A DNA stretch of 64,000 nt from Spirosoma oryzicola (GCF_021233055.1 NZ_CP089538.1:849501-913500); one strand, 5' to 3'; positions 28,611 through 38,786 are shown, counted from the stretch's first letter. Notes: generated by a model from the sequence alone, not told the origin. Program-made: numbers and translations.

Positions 28611-31600
28611 ATGAGAAAACTTCTAGTGTGCAGTTGGCTACTGACTGTCCTTCTCAACTTATCGGCATTCGCACAAGATGCCAGTATAAGTGGTCGAGTT
28701 ATTTCCTCCGAAGACAAATCAGGGCTACCGGGCGTCAGTGTCCAACTCAAGGGCACAACCCGTGGTACAACGACCGATGCGGACGGTAATTACCGCTTAA
28801 GCGTTCCCGCAAATGGCCGGTTAGTGTTTAGCTTTATTGGTTTCGCGTCGCAGGAAATCGCCGTTGGTAATCAGTCTACCATCACGGTTAGTCTGGTTCC
28901 TGATGCGGCAAATCTGGATGAGGTTATCGTTACAACCTTTGGTACCGCCAAGCGAGCTTCTTTTACAGGATCAGCCGGTACACTCTCACCCACCCAAATT
29001 CAGGACCGCCCCGTCAACAACGTTGCTCAGGCTTTGTCGGGAGCCGTATCGGGTGTTCAAACAACCGCTGGAAACGGGCAGCCTGGGGCATCTCCGCTTA
29101 TTCGAATTCGGGGATTTGGCTCTATTTCGTCGGGAAATGATCCGCTTTACGTAGTAGATGGAATTCCGTACGCCGGGGATATTTCCAACATCAGTCCGAA
29201 CGATATTGAAAACATTTCGGTCCTGAAAGACGCGGCTTCAACGGCGTTGTATGGAGCGCGGGCCGCTAACGGTGTGGTTGTCGTGACGACGAAAAGAGGG
29301 CAGAAAGATCGTAGCTCGATCAATGTTCGCTACACAAAAGGAGTAAGTACGCGGGGATTGCCGGAGTATGAGCGCGTTGGAGTAGGCGAGTATTACCCGC
29401 TCATGTGGGAAACCTATCGGAACAGTGTTGCTTACCGACTCACAAACCCGGTCGCTTTGGCAACGGCTAACCAGAATGCTACGAATCAGCTGATCAGCTT
29501 AGTTGGTTACAACGTATATAACGTACCGGACAACCAGGTCGTCGATGTCAACGGCCAGATGAATCCGAACGCGCAGCTGAAATATTCGCCCGATGATCTG
29601 AACTGGGAGAAGCCACTGACGCGGCAGGGTAACCGCGATGAAGTAAACGTGAGTTTTGCCGGTGGTCAGAATAAGACGGATTACTTTATGTCGCTGTCGT
29701 ACCTGAGCGATAAAAGCTATTTGATTCGGTCGGATTTCAACCGGGTTACGGGCCGACTCAACATCAATTCGCAAATGAAGCCCTGGTTGCGGACGGGGGC
29801 TAACCTGGCGGCAACCATTACCAAATCGAATCAGGCCGATGCGGGTGGTAACTCGGGGAGCACGTCATTTGTCAACCCCTTCTATTTCTCGCGGAACATG
29901 GGGCCTATCTACCCCATCTACGCGTATGATCCCGCGAATCCGGGGCAATTCCTGACGCTACCTAATGGCAATCGGCGCTGGGATTATGGTAACCTGACCT
30001 CACTCGGATTACCTTCCAGACCGCAATATGGTGGTCGTCACGCCATTGCGGAAACGATGCTGAACCAGAACTATTTCCGTCGTAACGTACTGAGTGCCAG
30101 AGGGTATGCTGAGTTCTCGTTTTTGAACGATTTCAAGTTCACTACCAACATCGGTACCGACCTTACCAACACGAACACCTACACATTCTGGAACCCCGAA
30201 ATTGGTGATGGCGCTCCGGCGGGTCGTGCAACGCACGAATTCCAAAATATCAATAGCTACAACTTCAACCAGTTGTTGAATTACAACAAGTCGTTCGGCA
30301 AGCACAATGTTGAAGTGTTACTCGGTCACGAAAATTTTCAGGTTGGCGACAACAACCTGGAAGGGGCACGTACGCAGCAGATCGTAGAAGGTAACTACGA
30401 GCTGGTCAACTTCACTACCACGACAAACCTGGCTTCGGTTTCCTTCATGCGTCGGGTAGAAGGATATCTCTCACGGATCAATTACGATTACGATCAGAAA
30501 TATTTCCTGTCCGCTTCGGTTCGTCGCGACGGTTCCAGCAAATTCTCGCAAGATGCTCGTTGGGGAACGTTCTACTCGGTCAGCGGAGCCTGGCGTTTAG
30601 ATCAGGAAGAGTTTGTTCGGTCTATCCCGGCCATCAACGCGCTTAAGTTAAGAGCTTCTTACGGGCAAACCGGTAACGATGGGGGCGGTAATACTGGCCA
30701 AGGGGCTCAGGACAACACCATTAGCTATTTCGCCTGGCAGGCCCTGTATGGACTAGGTAGCTGGAACAACGCATCGGAAGCCGGAATCCTGCAAACCAGC
30801 CTGGGCAACCGCAATCTGGAGTGGGAATCTAGCAACGCGTTTGATGCCGCGCTCGAATTCAGTCTGTTCAAAGGACGGGTTTCGGGTACAGTCGAGTATT
30901 TCGACCGCCGGTCATCGAACCTGATTTTTGCTGTACCGCTTCCGTTATCGACGGGTACTCTAACGGTTACCCGCAACATTGGTACGATGTACAACCGGGG
31001 CGTTGAGGTCGAACTAGGTGTTGAACCGCTTCGCACCAGAGACTTTACCTGGCGTATTGACCTGAATGCTACGCATATCAAAAACCGGATCACGAAAATG
31101 CCGGACGAGAACCCTGAAATCATTGATGGAACCAAAAAACTCGCCGTGGGCCGGTCCATCTACGATTACTGGTTACGGGAATACAAAGGCGTCAATCCAA
31201 ATACGGGTGAGGCTCAATATCGGGCAGCTAACTACGTAGCGTCTAACTCACGCATTACCGAAACGGGTGACACGCTAACGACTAGTGTCAATAATGCTCG
31301 TTACCACTACAACGGATCGTCTATTCCGGCGCTGTCGGGTGGGTTTACGAACAAGTTTACGTACAAAGGGCTTTCGCTGACGGCGCTGTTTGTTTATCAG
31401 TTAGGCGGTAAAACCTACGATGGCGCTTATGCTACGTTGATGAGTTCGGGCGGGTACGGTAGCGCAAAGCACGTAGACATTCTGAAACGTTGGCGCAACC
31501 CAGGTGATGTCACCGACGTACCTCGCATGGACGCAGGCCGGACGAGCGACTTCAACGCAGAGTCCGACCGTTGGTTGATCGATGCCAGCTACCTGAACAT

Positions 31601-31808
31601 TCGGTCCGTAACACTTTCCTATGCGCTGCCGACTACGGTGGCTCGTAAACTGTTCCTGGAAAACGCGCAGGTTTATGTAAGTGGTGAAAACTTCTTCTTC
31701 CTGTCCCGTCGGAAAGGAATGAACGTACAGCAGCAGTTTAACGGAGTAACCAGTAGTGCATTCAGTCCAGCCAAGAGCTTAGTACTGGGTGTTTCATTTA
31801 CGCTTTAA
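28611..31808 (+). CDS. SusC/RagA family TonB-linked outer-membrane channel
   Basis: The second SusC-like importer has 1065 residues: a signal peptide (LLTVLLNLSAFAQ), a carboxypeptidase-like regulatory domain at about 25-100 (SGRVISSEDKSGLPGVSVQL), a TonB box-like NLDEVIVTTFG, a plug with QALSGAVSGVQT, DPLYVVDGIPY and GARAANGVVVVTTKRG, and a beta-barrel ending LVLGVSFTL. It heads an operon with a SusD-like gene (13-base gap). A large zinc metalloprotease gene lies further downstream. The cargo cannot be read from sequence; the peptidase neighbours on both sides make peptide import a fair guess. Confidence 0.95.
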   Translation: MRKLLVCSWLLTVLLNLSAFAQDASISGRVISSEDKSGLPGVSVQLKGTTRGTTTDADGNYRLSVPANGRLVFSFIGFASQEIAVGNQSTITVSLVPDAANLDEVIVTTFGTAKRASFTGSAGTLSPTQIQDRPVNNVAQALSGAVSGVQTTAGNGQPGASPLIRIRGFGSISSGNDPLYVVDGIPYAGDISNISPNDIENISVLKDAASTALYGARAANGVVVVTTKRGQKDRSSINVRYTKGVSTRGLPEYERVGVGEYYPLMWETYRNSVAYRLTNPVALATANQNATNQLISLVGYNVYNVPDNQVVDVNGQMNPNAQLKYSPDDLNWEKPLTRQGNRDEVNVSFAGGQNKTDYFMSLSYLSDKSYLIRSDFNRVTGRLNINSQMKPWLRTGANLAATITKSNQADAGGNSGSTSFVNPFYFSRNMGPIYPIYAYDPANPGQFLTLPNGNRRWDYGNLTSLGLPSRPQYGGRHAIAETMLNQNYFRRNVLSARGYAEFSFLNDFKFTTNIGTDLTNTNTYTFWNPEIGDGAPAGRATHEFQNINSYNFNQLLNYNKSFGKHNVEVLLGHENFQVGDNNLEGARTQQIVEGNYELVNFTTTTNLASVSFMRRVEGYLSRINYDYDQKYFLSASVRRDGSSKFSQDARWGTFYSVSGAWRLDQEEFVRSIPAINALKLRASYGQTGNDGGGNTGQGAQDNTISYFAWQALYGLGSWNNASEAGILQTSLGNRNLEWESSNAFDAALEFSLFKGRVSGTVEYFDRRSSNLIFAVPLPLSTGTLTVTRNIGTMYNRGVEVELGVEPLRTRDFTWRIDLNATHIKNRITKMPDENPEIIDGTKKLAVGRSIYDYWLREYKGVNPNTGEAQYRAANYVASNSRITETGDTLTTSVNNARYHYNGSSIPALSGGFTNKFTYKGLSLTALFVYQLGGKTYDGAYATLMSSGGYGSAKHVDILKRWRNPGDVTDVPRMDAGRTSDFNAESDRWLIDASYLNIRSVTLSYALPTTVARKLFLENAQVYVSGENFFFLSRRKGMNVQQQFNGVTSSAFSPAKSLVLGVSFTL

Positions 31809-31821
31809 GCATCATCAACCC

Positions 31822-33303
31822 ATGAAAATAAAATTTCTGACGCTTGGTATGGCGCTGCTCCTGCTGACCACGTCGTGTGAAAAAGAGTATCTGGACACAG
31901 CCCCCACTGGTAGCATCGACGCCAGTGCGGCCTACGCCACAACAAAAAATGCCAGTGCTGCGATCAACGGAATTTACCGGGCGATGGTCGTGCGGTACTT
32001 AAGTTCGCAGGGACACTTTGGTCATCCGGCCATGATGATTATCCAGGATGTACTCGGTGAAGACGTGGTAATCAGCAACACATCGAACACCTGGCATTTA
32101 AATGAAACACGCTGGCAGGCGCACCGTGACGAGACCTCTACGGGCGACCAGTTGCCTTACCAGCTCTACTACCGGCTCATCGGTAATGCTAACATCGCGA
32201 TTGCCAACATCGATAATGCCGCTGGTGCGCAATCGGAGCGGAATCAGGTAAAAGGCGAAGCGCTTGGCATTCGGGCTTTTTCCTATTTCAACCTGGTGCA
32301 GCTCTTCGGTAAGCGGTACGACGCGGCTGCCAAACCCAACAGCCAGCTTGGTGTACCCCTGGTGTTGACGCCCATAACGGAAGGTTTGCCACGAGCAACT
32401 GTAGAGGAAGTTTATACGCAGATCAACAAAGATTTAGCCGACGCTGCTACGCTGCTGTCCAGCACCCGCAGCTTTAAGTCGCACATTAATCTTGACGTGA
32501 TCAAGGGCCTCCAGGCACGCGTGGCTCTAGCGCAGCAAAACTGGGCTGATGCCGCCAAATATGCCGCCGATGCCCGAAAGTCGTACTCGTTGATGAGCGT
32601 TGCGCAGTATCAGGAAGGTTTCTCGGACATCAGCAACCCCGAATGGATGTGGGGCTTCGATCACGTTGAAGATCAATCCGAAACGTTTGGCGCGTTTCAT
32701 TCATACATATCCTCAAACTTCAACTCGACCAATATTCGTGCGACGCCGAAGTCCATCAATAGCCTGCTCTACGATCAGATTCCTACAACGGATGTGCGGT
32801 CGAAGATGTGGGTGAAAACGCCAACGGCGGCTAACTCCGTTGTGCCGACGGGAGGTGTACGGGTACCTTATCTGAATCAGAAATTCCGGTTGCCGGGTAC
32901 GCCTTCAACCAGTACGATGGGTGACGTTCCGTACATGCGTGCCGCAGAAATGTACCTGATCGAAGCCGAAGCACAGGCGCGTCTGGGCAATACCGCTCAG
33001 GCCGCTACTGCCTTGTTTGATCTGGTCAGCAAGCGCGATCCATCGTATGTCAAGTCAACCAAAACGGGCACGGCATTACTGGACGAGATTTTGTTTAACC
33101 GTCGTATCGAGCTTTGGGGTGAAGGTTTCCGGTTTACCGACCTGAAACGTACAAATCAGCCGCTGAACCGCAACGGAACAACCAACATCAACAGTGCTGT
33201 GGTGGTGCTCTTCGACGTACCGGCTGGTGATAACCAATGGGAATTCCTGATTCCGCGACGCGAGATTAACGCCAACCCGAAAATCGTCCAGAATCCGCTG
33301 TAA
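31822..33303 (+). CDS. RagB/SusD family outer-membrane nutrient-binding lipoprotein
   Basis: The 493-residue SusD-like protein is the surface partner of the preceding SusC-like channel. I start it at the ATG at 31822, 13 bases after the susC stop; it gives a clean lipoprotein signal (MKIKFLTLGMALLLL then TTSC, Cys near 18). A longer in-frame reading from 31789 would overlap susC and add no useful sequence. Family features include LYYRLIGNANIAIANID, GEALGIRAFSYFNLVQLFG, GVPLVL, and near the C-terminus EILFNRRIELWGEGFRFTDL. A terminator follows directly. Confidence 0.93.
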   Translation: MKIKFLTLGMALLLLTTSCEKEYLDTAPTGSIDASAAYATTKNASAAINGIYRAMVVRYLSSQGHFGHPAMMIIQDVLGEDVVISNTSNTWHLNETRWQAHRDETSTGDQLPYQLYYRLIGNANIAIANIDNAAGAQSERNQVKGEALGIRAFSYFNLVQLFGKRYDAAAKPNSQLGVPLVLTPITEGLPRATVEEVYTQINKDLADAATLLSSTRSFKSHINLDVIKGLQARVALAQQNWADAAKYAADARKSYSLMSVAQYQEGFSDISNPEWMWGFDHVEDQSETFGAFHSYISSNFNSTNIRATPKSINSLLYDQIPTTDVRSKMWVKTPTAANSVVPTGGVRVPYLNQKFRLPGTPSTSTMGDVPYMRAAEMYLIEAEAQARLGNTAQAATALFDLVSKRDPSYVKSTKTGTALLDEILFNRRIELWGEGFRFTDLKRTNQPLNRNGTTNINSAVVVLFDVPAGDNQWEFLIPRREINANPKIVQNPL

Positions 33304-33336
33304 ACGGCGAGTTTGTTTTCAGATTTGATACTATGC

Positions 33337-33369
33337 GGCAGACTGAATACTCAGTCTGCCGTATTTTTT
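33337..33369 (+). terminator. Rho-independent terminator after the second susCD operon
   Basis: GGCAGACTGA (33337-33346) pairs perfectly with TCAGTCTGCC (33351-33360), followed by GTATTTTTTT. Confidence 0.85.
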
Positions 33370-33457
33370 TGTGGGTTAAAAGACGGTGTATTATATTATC
33401 CTGACAACGGCCCGGACCGCCAGTAAACATGTAGATAACTTCTAAAAATTGGTAGTT

Positions 33458-33526
33458 TTTTTGTCATTCCGATGCAGGAGGAATCTTCGGGAGTAAAAGA
33501 TTCCTCCTGCATCGGAATGACAAAAA
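33458..33526. repeat. Large perfect inverted repeat (30-bp arms, 9-base loop)
   Basis: The left arm is 33458-33487 and the right arm 33497-33526, identical in inverse complement over all 30 bases. The arms contain GTCATTCCGATGCAGGAGGA. The loop is CGGGAGTAA. GTCATTCC...AGGAATCT sequences are common dispersed repeats in Bacteroidota as I recall. It lies about 90 bases after the susCD terminator and could be a miniature mobile element or a REP-like element. The rest of this 388-base gap (33304-33691) shows no gene. Confidence 0.8.
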
Positions 33527-33691
33527 CGTTAGTAGGGTAAAAGAATAAATAGCGGTATCAGTTAATATCAAATCCGTAGAAAACCCTTTAGCGCTTTACA
33601 TCTGTAGTCAAAGCAACCCGCAACTTCCCACCCATTCATCCGTAAGCGATTTCGCCGTATCTTGAGCGGTAAATACAACCATCTATTTCCT

Positions 33692-36172
33692 ATGAGAAAA
33701 CGCTTATTTGCTCTTTTTTACCTTGCGCTCGTCGTTAATTGCCAAATTTTTGCTCAATCGCCCGCTGAGTCTGGCTCGGCGGTGACTATCGCTACGTTTA
33801 CAAAAGCGATGGAGCGTAATGCCGGTTTTATGACCTATTACTGGGATGCAAAAAAAGGAAAGATCTGGCTTGAGATCGATAAATTCGACACCGAATTTCT
33901 GTATTATCCGACGCTGGCGCAGGGCGTCGGATCGAACGATATTGGCCTGGATCGGGGCCGGCTCGGACAGGAACACGTTGTAAAGTTTCAGCGCAGTGGT
34001 CCGAAAGTGCTGTTGATCGAACCCAACTATGCGTATCGCGCGATCAGCAACGACCCGCTGGAACGGCAGGCAGTCAACGAATCGTTTGCGAAATCGGTGC
34101 ACGCCGGTTTCGATATTGTAGCCGAAGAGAATGGAAAGGTATTGGTCGATTTGACCTCTTTTCTGATGCAGGACGCCGTTGGAGCGGTGCAGGCCATCAC
34201 CCGAACCAAGCAGGGTACCTTTAAATTTGATCCAAGTCGTAGCGCGTTTTATTTGCCGCGCACAAAAGCATTCCCCCAAAACACCGAGTTCGAAACAATC
34301 ATTACGTTGACCGGCGATAATCCGGGTGCTTTTCTGCGCGAGGTAGCCCCAACGCCGTCCGCGATAACCATGCACCAGCACCATTCGTTTGTGCAACTGC
34401 CGGACGATAAGTACAAGCCCCGCGCTTTTGACCCCCGCATCGGTTATGGCGGCATCGAGTATTTTGATTACGCTACGCCCGTTAATCAGCCGATTATGAA
34501 ACGCTACATTTCGCGGCACCGGCTGGAAAAGAAAAACCCATCGGCAGCGGTTAGCGAAGCGGTGAAACCGATCATTTACTATGTCGATCCCGGCACGCCC
34601 GAACCCATTCGTTCAGCGCTGGTAGACGGTACAGCCTGGTGGAATCAGGCGTTTGAAGCGGCTGGCTATAAGGACGCCTTTCAGGTGAAACTGCTTCCTG
34701 CTGATGCCGATCCGATGGATATTCGGTACAACCTGGTGCAGTGGGTTCACCGGTCCACGCGGGGCTGGTCGTACGGCGGTAGCATCATCGACCCCCGAAC
34801 GGGCGAGATTATCAAAGGAAAAGTAACGCTCGGTTCGCTGCGTGTGCGTCAGGACTATCTGATCGCCCAGGGATTAGTAGGCGATTATGCGAGTGCAGCC
34901 GCTCCGTCGTCGGACCCGATGATGCAGATGTCGATTGAGCGACTGCGTCAACTGGCCGCGCACGAAGTCGGTCATACGCTTGGCTTACCGCACAACTACA
35001 TCGCCAGCACGCAGAACCGGGCGTCGGTTATGGATTACCCAACGATGGTGGCTAAGGTGAAAGGAGCCAGTATCGACTTGTCCGATGCCTATACTAAAAC
35101 CATTGGTGAGTACGATAAATGGAGCATTCGTTATGGTTACGAACAATTCCCGGCCGGAACAGACGAGAAAAAAGCGCTGGACAAGATTGTGGGCGATATG
35201 CACAAAGCGGGCTTAACCTTCCTGACCGATCAGGATGCGCGTCCGGAAGGATCGGCCCATCCTGGTACGCATTTGTGGGATAACGGCAACAATGCGGTTG
35301 ACGAGTTGAAACGGGTGTCGGAGGTTCGCAAAATTGCGTTAGCCAATTTCTCGGAGAAAAAAATACCCGTCGGTACGCCAATGGCCATGCTCGAAGAAGT
35401 GCTGGTACCGATGTACATGTTTCACCGCTATCAGGTCGAAGCGGCTGCAAAAGTGGTGGCTGGTCAAACCTACGCCAATGCACTTCGGGGCGACGGCCAA
35501 TCGGTGCTGTCAACGGTTCCGGTACAAGAGCAGAAACGGGCATTGGACGCTTTAGTGGCGACAATCGACCCGGCTTTTCTAGCGCTGCCAAAATCAGTTT
35601 TAACGTTGATTCCACCCCGGCCTTTCCGCTATGAGCCCAACTTTCGGGAAGTGTTCAAACGGCGGACGGGCATTACGTTTGACCCAATGGCCGCGCCCGA
35701 AGCGGCTGCGGGCATGACACTACAAATGCTGTTCAATACGGAGCGGGTAAGTCGGCTGGTAGCGCAATCGGCCCTTGATCCGGCGCAACTTAGCCTGGAG
35801 TCGATGCTTGATCAATTGCTGGCGGCAACCTGGTACAAAGCGGACCCCGCCGATGGGTACCAAGCCGAGGTGAAACGGTTAACGGATAAGCTACTGCTGC
35901 AAAAGATGATTGATCTAGCCAATAACCAGGACGCAACATCGCAGGCACGGGCCATAGCAGGGTTGAAATTAAGTCAGCTGAAAGCGAAACTCAATGGCGC
36001 TGATGCGAATTCGAAACTAGCCGCTCACCATTTTTTTGCGCTGGATCAGCTTCGTCGCGCCGAGGGTAATGTAGCCGATATTAAGCCGACAAATCCGCAG
36101 ACGCCACCCGATGGGGCTCCGATTGATCCCGGTCAGGAATGGCTAGCTCCTGCCTGCGACTGGAGACCTTAA
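33692..36172 (+). CDS. Exported zinc metalloprotease (DUF5117/DUF5118-type)
   Basis: The 826-residue protein belongs to the large secreted zinc-dependent metalloproteases of Bacteroidota. A signal peptide (LFALFYLALVVNCQIFAQ) follows the ATG at 33692; a TTG ten codons earlier is less likely. The catalytic motif HEVGHTLGLPH at 424-434 supplies two His and a third His in metzincin order, with Glu425 as the base; the motif is followed by HNYIAST and SVMDYPT, a likely Met-turn region. The long N-terminal part (30-400) matches the DUF5117/5118 arrangement. It is transcribed after the second SusC/SusD operon, though a terminator and a repeat lie between. A role in digesting proteins for uptake is an inference. 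Confidence 0.88.
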   Translation: MRKRLFALFYLALVVNCQIFAQSPAESGSAVTIATFTKAMERNAGFMTYYWDAKKGKIWLEIDKFDTEFLYYPTLAQGVGSNDIGLDRGRLGQEHVVKFQRSGPKVLLIEPNYAYRAISNDPLERQAVNESFAKSVHAGFDIVAEENGKVLVDLTSFLMQDAVGAVQAITRTKQGTFKFDPSRSAFYLPRTKAFPQNTEFETIITLTGDNPGAFLREVAPTPSAITMHQHHSFVQLPDDKYKPRAFDPRIGYGGIEYFDYATPVNQPIMKRYISRHRLEKKNPSAAVSEAVKPIIYYVDPGTPEPIRSALVDGTAWWNQAFEAAGYKDAFQVKLLPADADPMDIRYNLVQWVHRSTRGWSYGGSIIDPRTGEIIKGKVTLGSLRVRQDYLIAQGLVGDYASAAAPSSDPMMQMSIERLRQLAAHEVGHTLGLPHNYIASTQNRASVMDYPTMVAKVKGASIDLSDAYTKTIGEYDKWSIRYGYEQFPAGTDEKKALDKIVGDMHKAGLTFLTDQDARPEGSAHPGTHLWDNGNNAVDELKRVSEVRKIALANFSEKKIPVGTPMAMLEEVLVPMYMFHRYQVEAAAKVVAGQTYANALRGDGQSVLSTVPVQEQKRALDALVATIDPAFLALPKSVLTLIPPRPFRYEPNFREVFKRRTGITFDPMAAPEAAAGMTLQMLFNTERVSRLVAQSALDPAQLSLESMLDQLLAATWYKADPADGYQAEVKRLTDKLLLQKMIDLANNQDATSQARAIAGLKLSQLKAKLNGADANSKLAAHHFFALDQLRRAEGNVADIKPTNPQTPPDGAPIDPGQEWLAPACDWRP

Positions 36173-36197
36173 ACGATATTGCCAGTACAAGGCATAA

Positions 36198-36231
36198 AAA
36201 AAGCGTATCGAGAGCCCTCGATACGCTTTTT
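36198..36231. terminator. Bidirectional terminator between metalloprotease and siderophore receptor
   Basis: A perfect 15-bp stem (AAAAAGCGTATCGAG with CTCGATACGCTTTTT) has a four-base loop and A/T runs on both sides, serving two convergent genes. Confidence 0.85.
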
Positions 36232-36251
36232 GCATTGGTCCGTTCTATTTG

Positions 36252-38684
36252 CTAAAATTTGTAAGCGATACTTCCAACAAAACTTCTCAGTCGCTGTGGA
36301 TTCATCGTTGTGTAGCCAATCCAGTAATGCTGGTTGGTGAGGTTGTCAACTTTGGCCGAGATGCGGAACTTCCGCTGGTCGTAGAATGCTGATGCGTTCA
36401 ATACCGTGTAGGCGGGTAGGCTGAATACGCCCTGACTTATACTGTTCTGAATCTTGTTTTCGCTGGCGTAGTTGCCCCCGAAACCAAAGCCTAGCCCTCT
36501 AACTACGTAGTCGGGTAAGCGATAGCTCAGCCACAGATTGGCTAGTACGGGCGAGGAAGCTGTCGTAGGACGACGTCCGTTTACGTCGGCATCGGCCTGA
36601 GTCAGTTTCGAATCGTTGTACGAGAAACCCGCTACTACGTTGAACCCGGCAAATGGGTTAGCGACCACGTCCAGCTCTACACCCCGGCTTACCTGCGTAC
36701 CGTCCTGCGTTTGGGCGAAGCGGGCAGCCGCTAGTGGGTTTGGATCGGTGCGAAGCAGGTTTTTTACTTTGATGTCGTAATAGCTGATTGTTGTCGTTAA
36801 TCGGCCACTAAACGCGTTCAGCTTTACACCTGCTTCAAACTGATTGGCTTGTTCGAGTTTCGCGAATCGTTGGGTAAGGCTGTCGGAAGCCGTTACGTCA
36901 TAAGCGTTGTATATGCCCCGGTTGTTAAAGCTGTTCTGGTAGTTGGCAAATACAGACACTTTATCGAGAATGGGTTGATAAACCAAGCCAAACTTGGGCG
37001 AAAAGGCTGTTTGCTGATAACCCGCAACGGCGCTCCCTTCTGTACCTCCTTTGTTGTCGAAATGGTCGACCCGCAACGCAGCCAGTACGCTCAATCGATC
37101 TGTCAAATTCAACACGTCGGACAGAAAAGCGCTGTATGTGTTCCGAATGCCGGTAACTGGATACGTAAAGTCGGGTGCTTTGCTGGCGTAAAGAGCGTTC
37201 AGATTGGCTCCGTTGAACTGGCTATAGTCGTAGTTTCCCGAAAGAGGAACCGTATCGTAGGTACTGCCGAAAAACAACTGGTTCGAATTGACGTGCAGGT
37301 AATCCAGACCAAGCACAAACCGGTTGCGCAGGCTACCGAGCCGGTTATCGCCGTTGAACAATTGCTGAATTTCGAACACGTCGTTGGTACTGTTGCGAGT
37401 CGACTGATCCGCCCGTACCAGGTTGTTGACGCCTAATGTGGTACCACCCGGAAGGAGGTAAAAATAGGGGCCGATACCGTTCGAATAGCTGTGACTGGTG
37501 CTAACGTTAGTCGATGACGTAAAACCGGGCGCGATGCGGTAATTGACCTGACCGAATACGTTTGTGCTTCGTGACTGTTGAGTCAGGCCACCGCCCATGT
37601 ACGAGTTGCGGTAATCGATTGCTAGTTGGTCAGCGCGCGTAGCACCGAGTGTATAACCGGGAACGTAGAAAAATATAAGCTGCTTACCCACGTTTTCGGA
37701 CCGGAAAATTTCGGCGTCAACCTGAATCGACAGCCGGTCCGAAGGTTTGAACAGCAGGCTGGGAGCGAGCGCAAAATTGCGGTTAAAGCCAATCGTCTGG
37801 AAAGTGCCCTGATGGCTGAACGCCGTGTTGACGCGCAGCATCAGATTACGGCTGCTGGTGACAGGTGTATTCACATCGAGGCTGACCCGTTGAAAGTCGT
37901 AGTTACCCGCCGATACCGCAACTTCGCCACCGAACGTTTCGTAAGGCTTTTTGGTCACCCGGTTGACCAGGCCACCGTACGACGTGAGCGCACTGCCGAA
38001 CAAGGTCGCCGATGGTCCTTTGATGGTTTCTAGTTTTTCGAGGTTAACGGCGTCGATATCGCTGGTCACGTTACCGGCCAGACCGTTCCGGAGCTGACTC
38101 TGCACGATGAATCCCCGTGTGCTGTAGTAGCTGCCACCGTCACCGGCGCGGCCTGTTGCTTCCCACATTTTCTGAATACCCGGTGCGTTGCGCATCGCAT
38201 CGTCTACCGTAAAGACAAGCTGCTCGGTCAATAGCTCTTTGCCAATGGTATTGTAGACCTGGGGGTTCTCTATGTTTTTGAGCGGCATTTTAGACACGTA
38301 ATCGCTGTTGGTCCGGGCAAACTTGTTGATCCGTCCCGTACTGACAATTACCTCCTGCAACTGCGCGGTACTTTCGGCCAGCATAAAATCCAGCGTTGCC
38401 GATTCAGAAGCCGTAAGGGTTATTTCTTTTTCGCTGGTCTTCAAGCCAACTGCCGTCGCCTGAACCGTGTAGGTTCCGGCTTTCACTCGATTTATCGTGT
38501 ACTCACCTTTGCCATTTGTGATAGAACCCTGGCCTTTTCCTTTCAAACTGACCGTTACGTATTCCGCAGGATCGCCGTCGGCAGTCGTCACTTTTCCTTT
38601 GATCGTCGCCACGGACTGAGCCAGCAGCGATACCGGTAACATCAAGACTATAAGAAGATTAGCTAGTCTGAAATGATTCTTCAT
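36252..38684 (-). CDS. TonB-dependent siderophore receptor
   Basis: The 810-residue outer-membrane receptor starts at ATG 38684, giving a signal peptide (LANLLIVLMLPVSLLAQS). Residues about 25-105 are a carboxypeptidase-like domain (TIKGKVTTADGDPAEYVTV), then a TonB box-like LQEVIVSTGRI, a plug with FTVDDAMRNAPGIQKMW, YYSTRGFIVQSQLRNGL, LEKLETIKGPSATLFG and GGLVNRVTKKPYE, and a barrel ending in SFVGSIAYKF. The plug motifs (GPSATLFG, GGLVNRVTK) are those of FhuE/FpvA-like ferric siderophore receptors. It shares a 132-base upstream region with a second receptor on the opposite strand. The siderophore bound is unknown. Confidence 0.9.
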   Translation of the reverse strand: MKNHFRLANLLIVLMLPVSLLAQSVATIKGKVTTADGDPAEYVTVSLKGKGQGSITNGKGEYTINRVKAGTYTVQATAVGLKTSEKEITLTASESATLDFMLAESTAQLQEVIVSTGRINKFARTNSDYVSKMPLKNIENPQVYNTIGKELLTEQLVFTVDDAMRNAPGIQKMWEATGRAGDGGSYYSTRGFIVQSQLRNGLAGNVTSDIDAVNLEKLETIKGPSATLFGSALTSYGGLVNRVTKKPYETFGGEVAVSAGNYDFQRVSLDVNTPVTSSRNLMLRVNTAFSHQGTFQTIGFNRNFALAPSLLFKPSDRLSIQVDAEIFRSENVGKQLIFFYVPGYTLGATRADQLAIDYRNSYMGGGLTQQSRSTNVFGQVNYRIAPGFTSSTNVSTSHSYSNGIGPYFYLLPGGTTLGVNNLVRADQSTRNSTNDVFEIQQLFNGDNRLGSLRNRFVLGLDYLHVNSNQLFFGSTYDTVPLSGNYDYSQFNGANLNALYASKAPDFTYPVTGIRNTYSAFLSDVLNLTDRLSVLAALRVDHFDNKGGTEGSAVAGYQQTAFSPKFGLVYQPILDKVSVFANYQNSFNNRGIYNAYDVTASDSLTQRFAKLEQANQFEAGVKLNAFSGRLTTTISYYDIKVKNLLRTDPNPLAAARFAQTQDGTQVSRGVELDVVANPFAGFNVVAGFSYNDSKLTQADADVNGRRPTTASSPVLANLWLSYRLPDYVVRGLGFGFGGNYASENKIQNSISQGVFSLPAYTVLNASAFYDQRKFRISAKVDNLTNQHYWIGYTTMNPQRLRSFVGSIAYKF

Positions 38685-38739
38685 TACTACTGTAATTATT
38701 TCGTCTGGCAAAGCAACAGCAAAAATGGCAGGAATAAAA

Positions 38740-38764
38740 ATTATTTTTAATTAATCTAAATAAT
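38740..38764. promoter_or_regulatory. AT-rich dyad between two divergent receptor genes
   Basis: ATTATTT and AAATAAT form 7-bp inverted arms around 11 bases in the shared upstream region. Iron-responsive repressors of receptor genes often use AT-rich dyads, but this one is not a recognisable Fur box and the AT content makes chance likely. Confidence 0.2.
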
Positions 38765-38778
38765 GATCGTTGGTAATT

Positions 38779-38786
38779 TATATTTG
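38779..38786 (+). promoter_or_regulatory. Candidate -7 element of the 38817 receptor operon
   Basis: TATATTTG is an exact match to TAnnTTTG, 30 bases before the ATG. No convincing -33 TTG lies upstream, which would fit a promoter needing an activator or simply a weak one. Confidence 0.35.
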
